The notes: generated by a model from the sequence alone, not told the origin. A stretch of DNA of 64,000 bases from an uncultured Hyphomicrobiales bacterium (GCA_903930435.1 CAIYYN010000008.1:62001-126000); one strand, 5' to 3'. Shown: positions 15,439 through 25,268, counted from the first letter of the stretch. A program made the numbers and translations.

Positions 15439-16332
15439 ATGATCCGACTTGACGAGAAGGTGGCCGTCGTTACCGGCGCAGGGCGAGGCATTGGTCTGGC
15501 CGCAGCGCGTGCGCTGGCAAAGGCCGGAGCGGCAGTCGTTGTCAACGACGTGCAAAGCGACGCAGCCGAGGCCGCAGTCGAGGCCATCCGGGCCGAAGGC
15601 GGGCGCGCTGCGCCGGCTGTCGTTGCCATCGGCACGGGCGAGGCTGCTGATTTCTGCATCGAGACGGCTCTCACGGCTTTTGGTCGCTTCGATGTGATGT
15701 GTGCCAATGCCGGGATTCTGCGCGACCGGGTCTTGTGGAACACGAGCGACGAGGACTTTGACGCTGTCATCCATACGCATTTGCGCGGCACCTTCACCTG
15801 CGCCCGTTCGAGCATCCGGCATTTCCGTGCGAACGAGAAGCAGGGACGCATCATCCTGATGACATCGATTGCGGGCCAGCGCGGCAACTTCGGTCAAACC
15901 GCCTATTCCGCTGCAAAGGCTGGCATTGCTGCGTTTACGCGAACCTGGGCCATGGAATGCGCCAAGGCTGGCGTCACTGTGAATGCCATCGCTCCGAATG
16001 CGTTGACATCGATGGTCGCGACGATCCCGATGTTTACGGAGGTCGTGGCCGCCGTCGAGCGAGGAGAACCGGTGCCCTACGCGATCCGCCATGACATGGG
16101 CATGGGAATGCCTGAGGATGTCGCACCGCTGTTTGTCTATCTGGCGTCTGACCGATCGGCCAGCGTCACCGGTCAATGCATCGGCATCGGCGGCGACCGG
16201 CTCTCGCTCTGGGCGCATCCGACCGAAATCGAAGAGGCTTTCCGGGAAGGTGGCTGGACGCCCGAGGCAATTGCGGACGCCTGGGGCACGACCATCGCCG
16301 AGACTCCGCAGTCCGTCGGGTTCACGTTCTGA
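15439..16332 (+). CDS. SDR-family NAD(P)-dependent oxidoreductase
   Basis: A 297-aa classical short-chain dehydrogenase/reductase. The cofactor site TGAGRGIG is at 12-19, the NAG motif at 90-92, and the catalytic S143, Y156 and K160 (YSAAK) are in place. The C-terminus is about 40 residues longer than in the 250-aa core family and resembles the 3-hydroxyacyl-CoA dehydrogenase-like SDRs of the multifunctional-enzyme type. AGGA stands about 7 nt before the ATG. It is convergent with the ugp operon (9 nt between stops) and has no co-directional partner, so the substrate cannot be told. Confidence 0.85.
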   Translation: MIRLDEKVAVVTGAGRGIGLAAARALAKAGAAVVVNDVQSDAAEAAVEAIRAEGGRAAPAVVAIGTGEAADFCIETALTAFGRFDVMCANAGILRDRVLWNTSDEDFDAVIHTHLRGTFTCARSSIRHFRANEKQGRIILMTSIAGQRGNFGQTAYSAAKAGIAAFTRTWAMECAKAGVTVNAIAPNALTSMVATIPMFTEVVAAVERGEPVPYAIRHDMGMGMPEDVAPLFVYLASDRSASVTGQCIGIGGDRLSLWAHPTEIEEAFREGGWTPEAIADAWGTTIAETPQSVGFTF

Positions 16333-16340
16333 CCGGAGCC

Positions 16341-17426
16341 TTATGCGAAGGCCGGGGCTGGTGCGGTGACAGATACCGGCTCAATTCGTAGGCCGCTTGC
16401 TGCGTCAAACAGATGGATTGTCTCCGGGCGGATCGAGAACACCACCGTTGCGGGCTTGTCCGACGAATCTGATGGCGGTTGCTGGACGACGAAATCCTGC
16501 CCTTCGAAGGTCCCATGCACGAAGCGTTGCGCGCCGAGTTCTTCGACGAAGCTCACGTTGAGCGTCTCACCGGAAATTGATGAGACGTCTTCGGGGCGCA
16601 CGCCGACGATGAGCGACTGGCCGTTGGCGAGGCCATGATGCGGCGTCATCAGATGGCGCGAACCGATCGCTACCTCTGTGCGTCCGGTGACCTTCGCTTC
16701 CAGCAGGTTCATCGGAGGCGCACCAATGAAGCTGGCAACGAAGCGCGTGGCGGGCTTGCGATAGACCTCGGAGGGCGTGCCGACCTGCTCGACGCGTCCG
16801 GCGTTCATCACGATGATCTGGTCGGCCAAGGTCATGGCTTCGACCTGATCGTGGGTGACGAAGACGGATGTTGCGCCCAACTGGTTGTGCAGCTTGCGGA
16901 TTTCGGCGCGCATCTGGACGCGGAGCTTGGCGTCCAGATTGGACAGCGGCTCGTCGTAAAGGAACACTTTTGGCTGACGGATCATGGCGCGTCCCATGGC
17001 AACGCGCTGGCGTTGGCCGCCCGAGAGTTCCGACGGCTTGCGACCCAGATAGTCTGTGAGGGCTAGCGATTTGGCGACCTCATTGACGCGCTTTGCCCGT
17101 TCGTCCTTTGAAACACCGGCGACCTTCAGGGCATAACCGATGTTGTCAGCGACCGTCATGTGCGGATAGAGCGCATAGTTCTGGAACACCATCGCGCAGC
17201 CGCGTTCGCGTGGTTCCAGCTTGTTGACGACCTTGCCGTCGATGGCGATGTCGCCCTTGGAGATTTTTTCCAACCCTGCGATCATCCGCAACAATGTGGA
17301 CTTGCCGCAGCCGGAAGGCCCCAGAATGACGGCGAATGCACCGGCGGCAATCGTCAGGTCCACGCCGTGGATAACGGTGTTGCGACCATAGGATTTCATG
17401 ACGCCACGGATCGAGATCTCAGACAT
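16341..17426 (-). CDS. ugpC: sn-Glycerol-3-phosphate ABC importer, ATP-binding protein
   Basis: A CUT1-type ATPase of about 361 aa. Walker [10 protein letters not shown] is near 37-45, then the Q loop [13 protein letters not shown], the signature [14 protein letters not shown], Walker [16 protein letters not shown], the switch His in FVTHD, and a C-terminal TOBE/MalK-like regulatory part from about 235. An earlier in-frame ATG at 17504 lies inside the upstream permease gene; the start at 17426 has GAAGGGA 8 nt before it. It is the last gene of the B-A-E-C run, 16 nt after ugpE. UgpC and MalK-type ATPases are alike; the assignment rests on the neighbours. Confidence 0.9.
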   Translation of the reverse strand: MSEISIRGVMKSYGRNTVIHGVDLTIAAGAFAVILGPSGCGKSTLLRMIAGLEKISKGDIAIDGKVVNKLEPRERGCAMVFQNYALYPHMTVADNIGYALKVAGVSKDERAKRVNEVAKSLALTDYLGRKPSELSGGQRQRVAMGRAMIRQPKVFLYDEPLSNLDAKLRVQMRAEIRKLHNQLGATSVFVTHDQVEAMTLADQIIVMNAGRVEQVGTPSEVYRKPATRFVASFIGAPPMNLLEAKVTGRTEVAIGSRHLMTPHHGLANGQSLIVGVRPEDVSSISGETLNVSFVEELGAQRFVHGTFEGQDFVVQQPPSDSSDKPATVVFSIRPETIHLFDAASGLRIEPVSVTAPAPAFA

Positions 17427-17442
17427 TGAAAGTCCCTTCGAC

Positions 17443-18354
17443 TTATTTCTCTGTCGCCACGAGCCCGCGAACGAACCAGCGCTGCATGAGGATGACGACA
17501 ACAAGGGGAGGCATCATGGTGATCAGTGTGGCGGCCATGGCCGTGTTCCAGACCGGTGGCTCACCAAACGACGGGCCGGGAACGACCTTGCCGAGCTGCA
17601 TGGCAGCCGTCGCATAATGGGCTTGGTCGGTGACGATCAGGATCGGCCAGAGATACTGGTTCCAGGCCCAGACAAACATGATGGTTGCGAGTGCCGCCAT
17701 GTTCGTCTTGGACAGGGGCATTAGAATGTCGAAGAAAAACCGGAGCGCGCCCGCGCCATCCATCTTGGCGGCTTCAGCCAGTTCTTCGGGGATCGTCAGG
17801 AAGAACTGGCGATAGAGGAATGTGCCAGTCGCCGTTGCGATCAGCGGCAGGATGAGGCCCTCGTAGGAATTCAGGAGGTTCCATTCCGGCAGCTGGATCG
17901 AGACTTGCGGGATATAGCTCGCAATGAAATCGATGACGCCCTGAACCGGGCTCAAGGCATTGGCCGCAACCGCATAGGTGGGAACGATACGCACTTCAAG
18001 CGGCAGCATCAGCGTGATGAAAATCAGCCAGAAGAAGATCAATCGCAACCGATAGCGGAAATAGACGATCGAGAAAGCCGACATTGCCGATAGCACGACC
18101 TTGCCGATGGCAACGCCCGAGGCAACGATCAGAGAGGTGATCATCACGTGCGAGAAACCGGCCTGCTGCCAGGATTTGGTCAGGTTCTCCCAGAGATGCC
18201 CGCTTGGCAGCATGGGCATCGGGATCATGTTCACCGTCTTGAAATCGTGGCTCGCAGCGACAAACACGATGTAGATCGGCGTGAACAGGATCACGAGGCC
18301 GATGATCAGCACGATCTGGGTCAGAATGTCGAATAGGCGTGTCCGCTCAACCAT
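17443..18354 (-). CDS. ugpE: sn-Glycerol-3-phosphate ABC importer, permease
   Basis: A 303-aa inner-membrane protein with six helices. The coupling EAA loop is [18 protein letters not shown] (about 193-210), ending in the usual [16 protein letters not shown]. The [16 protein letters not shown] segment after helix 1 and the MQLGKVVPG block near the end are typical of UgpE rather than of MalG. It starts 9 nt after the ugpA stop and is followed by ugpC. Together with UgpA it forms the channel for sn-glycerol-3-phosphate and glycerophosphodiesters. Confidence 0.9.
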   Translation of the reverse strand: MVERTRLFDILTQIVLIIGLVILFTPIYIVFVAASHDFKTVNMIPMPMLPSGHLWENLTKSWQQAGFSHVMITSLIVASGVAIGKVVLSAMSAFSIVYFRYRLRLIFFWLIFITLMLPLEVRIVPTYAVAANALSPVQGVIDFIASYIPQVSIQLPEWNLLNSYEGLILPLIATATGTFLYRQFFLTIPEELAEAAKMDGAGALRFFFDILMPLSKTNMAALATIMFVWAWNQYLWPILIVTDQAHYATAAMQLGKVVPGPSFGEPPVWNTAMAATLITMMPPLVVVILMQRWFVRGLVATEK

Positions 18355-18363
18355 GTCCGGCCC

Positions 18364-19248
18364 TCAGTTATAGTGGACGCGCCGCTCGACATAGCGGAAC
18401 TGGAAGATCGTCATAACCATGATGAGCAGCATCAGCAGCATCGACTGGGCGGCGGCGAGCGAATAGTCCTTGGCCTCGAAGCCGTCGAGATAGATCTTGT
18501 AGACCATGAGTTCGGTCGCCCGTGACGGACCGCCACGCGTCATGACGTCGATCATGCCGAAACTGTCGACAAAGCTGTCAGTGATGTTGATGACGAACAG
18601 GAAAAAGAATGTCGGCGTGATCATCGGCATCTGCATGTCGCGCATCCGCCGGAAGACCCCTGCGCCATCCATGGCCGCAGCTTCAATCATTGATCTCGGT
18701 ACGCTTTGCAAACCCGCCAGCAGGAATACGAAATTGTAGCCCGCCATTTTCCAGGCTTGGCCCAGCATGATCATGAACAACGCCTGACCACCGTTGCGGG
18801 ATGGGTCCCAGAGGCCGGGAATGATGTGATTGACTGCGCCGAAAATGCCTGCGTCAGGCGTGAACGTGAAGCGGAAGGCCAGACCCACGGCGGCGGCAGG
18901 TACTGCATAGGGCAGGAAATAAGCGAATTTGAAGATGCTGTGGCCGAACAGACCGCGATCGGCAAAGAGCGCGAGAACCGTCGCGAAACCGACTGAGATC
19001 GCCGTTGTCCCGAGCGCGAAGACCAGCGAGCGAATGACGGAGTCCCAATAGTGGGCGTCACCGAATACGGCCATGAAATTCTGGAGGCCGACAAACTGGT
19101 TGCCGCCGCCAAACGGCGGTTCAAGCGTCAGGGACCAATACAGCGCCTGACCGGTCGGCCAGTAAAAGAACGTGAAGACGAGGAACAGCTGCGGCGCAAT
19201 GAACAGCCCGGCGAGCCAGTAGTTCGAGAATGTGACGCGCTTTTCCAT
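18364..19248 (-). CDS. ugpA: sn-Glycerol-3-phosphate ABC importer, permease
   Basis: A permease of about 294 aa with six helices and a MalF-like EAA loop (MIEAAAMDGAGVFRRMRDMQMPM). The segment SLTLEPPFGGGNQFVGLQNF after helix 1 and TRGGPSRATELMVYKIY before the last helices are UgpA marks. An ATG 66 nt further upstream (19314) is in frame, but MEKRVTFSNYWLAGLF at 19248 fits the family N-terminus. The Shine-Dalgarno is weak. It lies between ugpB (88 nt gap) and ugpE. Confidence 0.9.
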   Translation of the reverse strand: MEKRVTFSNYWLAGLFIAPQLFLVFTFFYWPTGQALYWSLTLEPPFGGGNQFVGLQNFMAVFGDAHYWDSVIRSLVFALGTTAISVGFATVLALFADRGLFGHSIFKFAYFLPYAVPAAAVGLAFRFTFTPDAGIFGAVNHIIPGLWDPSRNGGQALFMIMLGQAWKMAGYNFVFLLAGLQSVPRSMIEAAAMDGAGVFRRMRDMQMPMITPTFFFLFVINITDSFVDSFGMIDVMTRGGPSRATELMVYKIYLDGFEAKDYSLAAAQSMLLMLLIMVMTIFQFRYVERRVHYN

Positions 19249-19336
19249 GCTGCCTGCCGTGCTTGAGCCCTGATCCCTGAAAATGCTTTGGGTGCCGACA
19301 GTGTCGGCACCCAAGATCGTCAGCCAAACCGTGCGA

Positions 19337-20680
19337 TCACGGCAGCTCTTTGCCCTTGAAGGTTTGCTCGTAGCGACGCAGGATTTCGTTGCCTGCCTTC
19401 ACCGCATCATCGAGACCTGCCTGCACGTCCTTCTGGCCATTCAGGATGGACTGGAATTCAGACTGGAAGGCTGATCGGATTGCGGTGTAGTTGCCGAGGC
19501 GAACGCCACGTGACAGGGGGGTGACCTCTGAAGCCGTGAGTGAGGCGAAGGCGACTTCTCGACCAGCGTATTTCGGATCCTTGTAGAAGCCCTGGTCCGA
19601 CAGGATTTTGAATGCAGACTTCGTCACAGGGATGTAACCGGTGTTGTGTGCGATGTAATTCACGCCGGTCTCGGAGTCGGTGATGTACTTGACGAAGGCC
19701 GCGACAGCTTCATAGGTCTCATGCGACTTCCCGGCCATGATCCAGACAGATGCGCCGCCGATTGCAGAATTCAGTCGCTTGGTGCCAGCGAACACCGGGA
19801 GGAACGCGTCGCCCCAGTGGACGCTATCCTTGTGTGTTTGTGTGATCGTCGAATGGTCCCCGACAGATGTGTAGATGAACTGGCAGGTGCCATCCGCAAA
19901 GGATTCGACGATGCTTTTGCCCGTCTGCTGCGTCATGATCTTGGCGTAGCCGTTATCGACCCATGACCTCTCCAGCTTGATGAAATCGACGAGTTTGGTC
20001 TTGTTATAGACCAACTCGGCATCAAGGCCGTCATAGCCGTTATTCTTGGTCGCAAGCGGAACGCCGTGGATATAGGAGAACTGTTCGAGACTGACCCATG
20101 GGTCGAAGTTGATGCCGAAGCCGCAGTCATAACCGGCTGCCTTCATGGCCTTCAGATCGTCGGTGAGTTCTTCAAGGGTTGCTGGCGGCTCCGACTTGCC
20201 AATCTTGGCCAAGGCGTCCTTGTTGTAATACATCAGAGCGGTGGAGTTGTTGTAGGGCAATGACCAGAGTTCACCCTTCGACGTGCCGAAGAAATTCGAG
20301 ATTGCCGGGATGTAGTCTGACCAATCGATGCTGATGTTGAAATCCTTGGCGAACTTGTTTGCTGGATAAACCGCGCCCGAGAGCATGAAGTTCACGGTGC
20401 CTGCGTCATAAAGCTGGACAAGCGCAGGCTGCTGTTTGGCGCGATAGGCGGCGATCGTGTTCTGCTCGGCCTTGTCATAGCCACCCTGACCTGTGCAGAC
20501 GGCTTCATACCTGTCCTGGCTCTCGTTGAAGAGCTTGCACTGATTGGCGATGACTTCGCCGAGTGCGCCAGTCAGACCATACCAGAAATCAAACTTGACG
20601 CGCTCGGCTGCAGATGCCGAAAGGGGTGCTGACGCCAATGTGGCCGCGACCAAAGCCATTGAGAGTTGCTTCTTCATCAT
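19337..20680 (-). CDS. ugpB: sn-Glycerol-3-phosphate-binding periplasmic protein
   Basis: A solute-binding protein of about 447 aa, first gene of the ugp operon. The signal peptide MMKKQLSMALVAATLASAPLSASA is followed by ERVKFDFWYGLTGALG, the UgpB opening (WHSM/WYGL type). Further UgpB marks are QGGYDKAEQNTIAAYRA and WSLPYNNSTALMYYNKD. AGGAGGGA lies directly before the ATGATG at 20680; an in-frame ATG at 20782 lacks a Shine-Dalgarno. A Pho-box-like sequence lies 85-101 nt upstream, as expected for a phosphate-starvation regulon. It binds glycerol-3-phosphate and, in some species, glycerophosphocholine. Confidence 0.9.
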   Translation of the reverse strand: MMKKQLSMALVAATLASAPLSASAAERVKFDFWYGLTGALGEVIANQCKLFNESQDRYEAVCTGQGGYDKAEQNTIAAYRAKQQPALVQLYDAGTVNFMLSGAVYPANKFAKDFNISIDWSDYIPAISNFFGTSKGELWSLPYNNSTALMYYNKDALAKIGKSEPPATLEELTDDLKAMKAAGYDCGFGINFDPWVSLEQFSYIHGVPLATKNNGYDGLDAELVYNKTKLVDFIKLERSWVDNGYAKIMTQQTGKSIVESFADGTCQFIYTSVGDHSTITQTHKDSVHWGDAFLPVFAGTKRLNSAIGGASVWIMAGKSHETYEAVAAFVKYITDSETGVNYIAHNTGYIPVTKSAFKILSDQGFYKDPKYAGREVAFASLTASEVTPLSRGVRLGNYTAIRSAFQSEFQSILNGQKDVQAGLDDAVKAGNEILRRYEQTFKGKELP

Positions 20681-20764
20681 TCCCTCCTGTGGCCATCGCG
20701 ACGCCGACCTGACGCCTGATTTTACGACGACCTTCCACCGAGTAACTTTTTTTGAAGAACTCAT

Positions 20765-20781
20765 GTTACATCGATATGACA
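20765..20781 (-). promoter_or_regulatory. Pho-box-like site upstream of ugpB
   Basis: On the minus strand the site reads TGTCAT-ATCGA-TGTAAC: two TGT-NA-type half-sites exactly 11 bp apart, the spacing of PhoB boxes (consensus CTGTCAT repeated every 11 bp). It lies about 85 nt before the ugpB start, in the 207-nt space shared with the divergent EEP-family gene. PhoB control of ugp is established in E. coli and rhizobia; control here is inferred from the match. Confidence 0.6.
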
Positions 20782-20887
20782 CATATGAATGTGGCCAGCC
20801 GGTTGAAACGTCAATCCTTTATCCGACACGATTGACATGTGGCCGTCGTGAAAATGTCACAAATTGTGTGGGGCAGGAGGTCCATGA

Positions 20888-21925
20888 ATGCAGATCGTCA
20901 TCAATGATATGACCGACCGGCTGTCACCGGCATCCGCAGGGGCGCTAACCGCGGCAAAAGGTGGTCCGCGTACACGAGATCAACACGACGTCTGTGTCGG
21001 GCTTGTTCCGGCGTTGTCGCAGCTTGAGTATCAGGCACCCTCAAATCTTGCGCCGGTGCCACATCGGCTGCGCGTGGCGACATGGAATGCTGAGCGCTGT
21101 ATGTTTGTTCCAGACTCACGCGCATTGCTGGATCAGATGGCGGCTGACGTTGTGCTGCTGACCGAAGTGGATCTCGGCATGGCGCGGTCCGCCAATCTGC
21201 ACACCGTGCGTGAATTGGCGAGGCCAACCGGCGAGGGGTATGTTTACGGAGTCGAATTCGTCGAGACGGGCAGGGGATCACCGCGTGAAGCGCTGCTCCA
21301 CCCGGAACTGGAGAACGCGGCCAGCTTCCACGGCAATGCCATCCTGTCGCGGCTTGCTCTCACCGATTGCTTTCTGGTGCGCCTCGATGACGGCGGGGTC
21401 TGGTATCAGGGACCAAGTGGTGATCGCGAACTACGGATTGGCTATCGAAACGCCATCGTTGCCCGCATTGCCGATGTGTCGCCGCGTATCTGGGTGGCGA
21501 GCGTTCATCTGGAGAGTTCCTCCGATGCCGATGATCGGGCAAGACAGGTCCGGCGTCTGATCGCGTGCGTTTCCGAGCGGGCAGGCGATGATGCCGTGAT
21601 CCTCGGCGGCGATTTCAATACCAACACCCTTCGTGACGGATCAGGCGACGTTGCCGCATTGATGCTCGATGTCGAGGCATCGGAGCCTCTGTTTGCGGTG
21701 ATGCGTGACTCTGGCTATTCCTGGGCTGCGATCAACACTTCTGGTACGACCCAGCGCACAAGGCCCGATGGTGATCCAAAGCCGCCGTTTGCCCGGCTTG
21801 ACTGGCTGTTTTGCAAGGGACTTGTCGGCGAGAATCCGGCAACATTTGCAGCCGTGGGTGCGTCGGGCGTGATTTCCGATCATGACGCAGTGCTGGCGGA
21901 ATTCATGGTTCCCGACCAGCGTTAA
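20888..21925 (+). CDS. Endonuclease/exonuclease/phosphatase (EEP) family hydrolase
   Basis: A 345-aa protein with the EEP fold marks: RVATWNAER (about 60-68) with the first metal-site Asn, LLTEVD with the Glu, HGNAILSR, VASVHLES, GGDFNTNT with the catalytic D-x-N, and a final SDHDAVLAEF. The first 55 residues are a non-conserved extension with no signal peptide, so it acts in the cytoplasm. AGGAGG lies 7 nt before the ATG at 20888. It diverges from ugpB across the region with the Pho-box-like site. E. coli ugp carries a glycerophosphodiesterase (UgpQ), which is missing here; this enzyme could fill that role by hydrolysing imported phosphodiesters. That role is inference; a nuclease or inositol-phosphatase-like function is also possible. 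Confidence 0.8.
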   Translation: MQIVINDMTDRLSPASAGALTAAKGGPRTRDQHDVCVGLVPALSQLEYQAPSNLAPVPHRLRVATWNAERCMFVPDSRALLDQMAADVVLLTEVDLGMARSANLHTVRELARPTGEGYVYGVEFVETGRGSPREALLHPELENAASFHGNAILSRLALTDCFLVRLDDGGVWYQGPSGDRELRIGYRNAIVARIADVSPRIWVASVHLESSSDADDRARQVRRLIACVSERAGDDAVILGGDFNTNTLRDGSGDVAALMLDVEASEPLFAVMRDSGYSWAAINTSGTTQRTRPDGDPKPPFARLDWLFCKGLVGENPATFAAVGASGVISDHDAVLAEFMVPDQR

Positions 21926-21992
21926 TGTGCTCAGCTATTGATTGTGTCACTGCTGGGTCGGCAACAGAGCGGTCTGGCTATGACTGTCCTCG

Positions 21993-22012
21993 CCCGTCAG
22001 CTTGTTGACGGG
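21993..22012 (+). terminator. Hairpin after the EEP gene, possible terminator
   Basis: CCCGTCA (21993-21999) pairs perfectly with TGACGGG (22006-22012) across a 6-nt loop. It is followed by TTCGATTG, not a clean T-run, so termination would be partial. It separates the EEP gene from the next ABC operon. Confidence 0.45.
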
Positions 22013-22117
22013 TTCGATTGTCGCATTTAAACAAGTAGCAAGGGCGCAAGGGCCGAAAGGTCCGCTGAAAAGCGAAAGCAAAAATTGCAAGAACGCGCCG
22101 CAATCGGGAGAGATCGC

Positions 22118-23452
22118 ATGACAGGGATTTGGACACCAACCCGCCGCCAATTCATGGCTACGACCGCAACCGGACTTGCGACAGCAGGTATGGGCGGCTT
22201 CGGCGCGGCGGCAGCAACGTCTTCCGTTGACTGGAAAAAATTTGCCGGGACGACCCTTGAGGTCAATCTCATCAAAAGCCCGCGCGGCGACATTCTCCAG
22301 AAATATCAGTCCGAATTCGAAGCGCTGACCGGAATCAAGGTCAATTCCGAGCAGATCCCGGAACAGCAGCAGCGCCAAAAGGCCGTAATCGAACTGTCGT
22401 CGGGCAAGCCGAGCTTTGACGTTGTTCACCTCAGCTTCCATGTGCAGAAGCGTCAGTTCGAAAAGGGCGGCTGGCTCGCGGACCTGACGCCGTTCATCGC
22501 CGATCCGGCGCTGACGCCTGGCGGTTTCTGGGATGATTTTGGGGAAGCGGGCAAGGCTTTCGCCAAGGATACCAACAAGATCGGCGGTTTGCCGCTCTCG
22601 GTTGATTACTGGATCGTCTATTACAACAAGGAACTCTTCGAGAAGAAGGGTCTGAAGTACCCGACAACCTTCGAAGAACTTGAAGCAACCGCAATTGCGC
22701 TGACCGATCCCAAGACGCAGACCTACGGGTTTGCTGCTCGCGGTATCAAGAATGCCAATACGCCGGTCTGGACCACCTTCATGCTGGGCCATGACAGCTA
22801 CAGCGTCGACGCTTCGGGCAAACTGTTGACGGAAACAGCTGCCGCGATCGAAGCCGCCAAGCTCTACCAGCGCCTGCTGACCAAAGCCTCGCCGCGTGGC
22901 ATCAGCGGCTACAACTGGATGGAATGCCAGTCGGCGTTCCTGCAAGGTCGCGTCGGCATGTGGCTGGATGGCATCGGGTTTGCGCCGCCGCTGGAAGATC
23001 CAGAGAAGTCGCGCGTTGTGGGCAAGGTCGGATACGGTGTCATGCCCAAGGGACCAAAGGCGCACGCGTCCGGCACATTCGGTGACGGAATTGGCGTGGC
23101 AGCGGCAAGCACCAAGCAGGGCGCAGGCTATCTCTATTGCCAGTGGGCAGTATCCAAGGAAATGGGCACTCGCCTGCTCCAGACTGGTTCGGGCGTTCCC
23201 TTCCGGAACTCGATCCTCAACGATCCGCAGGTCAAGGCTGGCGTCACGATGCCGGGCGGCTGGGTTGATGCGATCGCTGGTTCGGCCGCGGTCAGCCGAC
23301 TTGCGCTGCCTGTCATCATTCCGGTTGCGGAGTTCCGGGACGTGTTCGGTATTGCGCTGACGAACATGATTTCGGGGGCTGATCCGGAAGCCGAACTGAA
23401 GCGGGCAACTGCGGAATTCCAGCCGATCCTTGAGCGGAGCGAAAAGGGATGA
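22118..23452 (+). CDS. Sugar-type ABC transporter substrate-binding protein, Tat-exported
   Basis: An extracellular solute-binding protein of family 1, about 444 aa. The N-terminus has a twin-arginine signal (TRRQFMATTATGLA). The family marks are LIKSPRGDILQKYQSEFEALTGIKV, a central LPLSVDYWIVYYNKELFEKKGLK segment, and GRVGMWLDG. A GGGAGA Shine-Dalgarno stands 7 nt before 22118; an ATG at 22085 is possible but poorer. It overlaps the next permease gene by 4 nt (ATGA), so the four ABC genes are translationally linked. The ligand is unknown; CUT1 systems bring in di- or oligosaccharides, polyols or sugar acids. The DHDPS-family lyase downstream hints at a sugar acid. Confidence 0.87.
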   Translation: MTGIWTPTRRQFMATTATGLATAGMGGFGAAAATSSVDWKKFAGTTLEVNLIKSPRGDILQKYQSEFEALTGIKVNSEQIPEQQQRQKAVIELSSGKPSFDVVHLSFHVQKRQFEKGGWLADLTPFIADPALTPGGFWDDFGEAGKAFAKDTNKIGGLPLSVDYWIVYYNKELFEKKGLKYPTTFEELEATAIALTDPKTQTYGFAARGIKNANTPVWTTFMLGHDSYSVDASGKLLTETAAAIEAAKLYQRLLTKASPRGISGYNWMECQSAFLQGRVGMWLDGIGFAPPLEDPEKSRVVGKVGYGVMPKGPKAHASGTFGDGIGVAAASTKQGAGYLYCQWAVSKEMGTRLLQTGSGVPFRNSILNDPQVKAGVTMPGGWVDAIAGSAAVSRLALPVIIPVAEFRDVFGIALTNMISGADPEAELKRATAEFQPILERSEKG

Positions 23453-24390
23453 CGCTCGCGAGTGCCGGTGAGAGGCGCGCCTCTCAGCAAGCGCGTCGCC
23501 TGTCGGGCTCGCGCAAGGTCGGGCGCATTTCTTACTGGCCATTTGTGCTGCCGGCGCTGGTGGTCGTCAGTGCTGTTGTCGTGTTTCCCTGGGCATTTAC
23601 CCTGTGGATGAGCGTCAGCGAGTGGAAAGTCGGCGAACCCTATCATTTCGTCGGCTTTGCCAATTATCTGCGCCTGCTGCATGATCAGCGTTTCCTGCAA
23701 TCCATTGGCCGGACGCTGCTTTACACGGTTCTCTCCGTTGTCGCTCCGATGGTGATCGGCACGCTCGCGGCCTTGCTGTTCAATGAGAAAATGCCTGCGC
23801 GCGGTCTGTTGCGCGGCATTTTCGTCATGCCGATGATGGCAACGCCAGTCGCGATTGCCCTTGTCTGGACGATGATGTTTCACCCGCAACTGGGTGTGCT
23901 CAACTACCTCCTGTCGCTGATCGGGCTGGATCCGCAGGACTGGGTCTTTGCACCTGATACGGTGATTGCATCGCTCGTGATGGTCGAGACCTGGCAATGG
24001 TCGCCGCTGGTGATGCTGATCGTGCTCGGCGGATTGGCGTCGCTGCCCGCTGACCCCTATGAAAGCGCTCGTATCGATGGAGCCAACGCCTTCCAGCGCT
24101 TCTGGTATCTGACGTTGCCGATGATCTTGCCGTTTTTGCTCGTCGCAATGACGATCCGGATGATCGACGCGCTCAAAAGCTTCGATATCATTTATGCGAT
24201 CACACAAGGTGGCCCAGGTACCGCGTCCGAGACGACGAACCTCTATCTGTACAGCGTCGCCTTTGCCTATGCCGAAATCGGCTACGGCTCGGCGATTGCC
24301 GTCTTGTTCTTCCTGCTGATTGTCGTGCTGTCGCTGGTGCTGCTGCATGTCCGCGAGCTGTCAGGCCGTATCCTGGGGACAACCAAATGA
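23449..24390 (+). CDS. Sugar ABC transporter permease (MalF-like)
   Basis: A 313-aa inner-membrane protein with six helices. The coupling loop is YESARIDGANAFQRFWYLTLPMI (about 203-225), of the CUT1 type, and GGPGTASETTNLYLY follows as in MalF relatives. The start codon overlaps the stop of the binding-protein gene (ATGA), and its own stop overlaps the next permease in the same way. The cytoplasmic N-terminus before helix 1 is Arg/Ser-rich and longer than usual. Confidence 0.9.
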   Translation: MTLASAGERRASQQARRLSGSRKVGRISYWPFVLPALVVVSAVVVFPWAFTLWMSVSEWKVGEPYHFVGFANYLRLLHDQRFLQSIGRTLLYTVLSVVAPMVIGTLAALLFNEKMPARGLLRGIFVMPMMATPVAIALVWTMMFHPQLGVLNYLLSLIGLDPQDWVFAPDTVIASLVMVETWQWSPLVMLIVLGGLASLPADPYESARIDGANAFQRFWYLTLPMILPFLLVAMTIRMIDALKSFDIIYAITQGGPGTASETTNLYLYSVAFAYAEIGYGSAIAVLFFLLIVVLSLVLLHVRELSGRILGTTK

Positions 24391-25229
24391 GCGCGGCAAC
24401 CAGACGGCGGATGATGCGCTTTGCATCGCAATTGGGAACCCTGTTCTGCGCCGCGTTGCTCGTGTCACCGGCGCTGTTCTTTTTCCTCTGGATGATTTCC
24501 CTGTCGCTCAAGCTGGAAATCGATAACGGCGCCTATCCGCCGATTTTCATTCCGACACATATCGCCTGGAAAAATTATAGTGGTGTCTTCGCGTCGAATA
24601 ATTTCTTCCTGTATTTCTGGAACAGCATCGTCGTCACGGGAACGGCGACGCTACTTGCCCTGATTGTCGGCGTTCCCGCAGGCTACGGCATCGCCCGGAT
24701 GAAGGCGAGCAAGTCGGCAATCGTGATCATGATCGCGCGCATGACGCCGGGCTTGTCGTATCTGATCCCGATGTTCCTGATATTCCAATGGCTCGGGTTG
24801 CTTGGCACATTGGCCCCGCAGATCATCATTCATCTCGTGGTGACCGTGCCGATCGTCATCTGGGTGATGATCGGATACTTCGAGACCACGCCTTTAGAAT
24901 TGGAAGAAGCCGCCATGATCGACGGTGCCAACCGCTGGCAGATCTTTTCGCAAGTGACGCTGCCAATCGCACGACCCGGGATCGTCGTTTCGCTGATCCT
25001 GTCCGTGATCTTTTCCTGGAACAACTTCATCTTTGGCGTTGTGCTGGCTGGTCGCGATACGCGGACGTTGCCGGTTGCCGTCTATAACATGCTGTCATTC
25101 GAGCAGGTCAGCTGGGGGCCGCTGGCGGCTGCGGCGCTTGTCGTGACATTTCCCGTGCTTGTTCTCACCATTGTGGCGCAGCGACAGATCGTGGCGGGAC
25201 TGACTGCTGGCGCCGTCAAGGGCGGCTGA
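24387..25229 (+). CDS. Sugar ABC transporter permease (MalG-like)
   Basis: A 280-aa permease with six helices, the MalG-type partner of the preceding gene. The EAA loop is LELEEAAMIDGANRWQIFSQVTLPIA (about 170-195). WNNFIFGVVLAG and the LPVAVYNM region near the C-terminus are normal for the family. It overlaps the upstream gene by 4 nt; the ATPase gene follows after 39 nt with its own AAGGAG site. Confidence 0.9.
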   Translation: MSAATRRRMMRFASQLGTLFCAALLVSPALFFFLWMISLSLKLEIDNGAYPPIFIPTHIAWKNYSGVFASNNFFLYFWNSIVVTGTATLLALIVGVPAGYGIARMKASKSAIVIMIARMTPGLSYLIPMFLIFQWLGLLGTLAPQIIIHLVVTVPIVIWVMIGYFETTPLELEEAAMIDGANRWQIFSQVTLPIARPGIVVSLILSVIFSWNNFIFGVVLAGRDTRTLPVAVYNMLSFEQVSWGPLAAAALVVTFPVLVLTIVAQRQIVAGLTAGAVKGG

Positions 25230-25268
25230 GGCTTTCAGAAGCGATATCAGGGCGTTAAGGAGTGCGGA

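Noticed and set aside
22000-22030. tRNA T-arm-like GGTTCGATT
   Set aside because: No matching acceptor, D-arm or anticodon arm surrounds it; the bases are part of the hairpin flank after the EEP gene.
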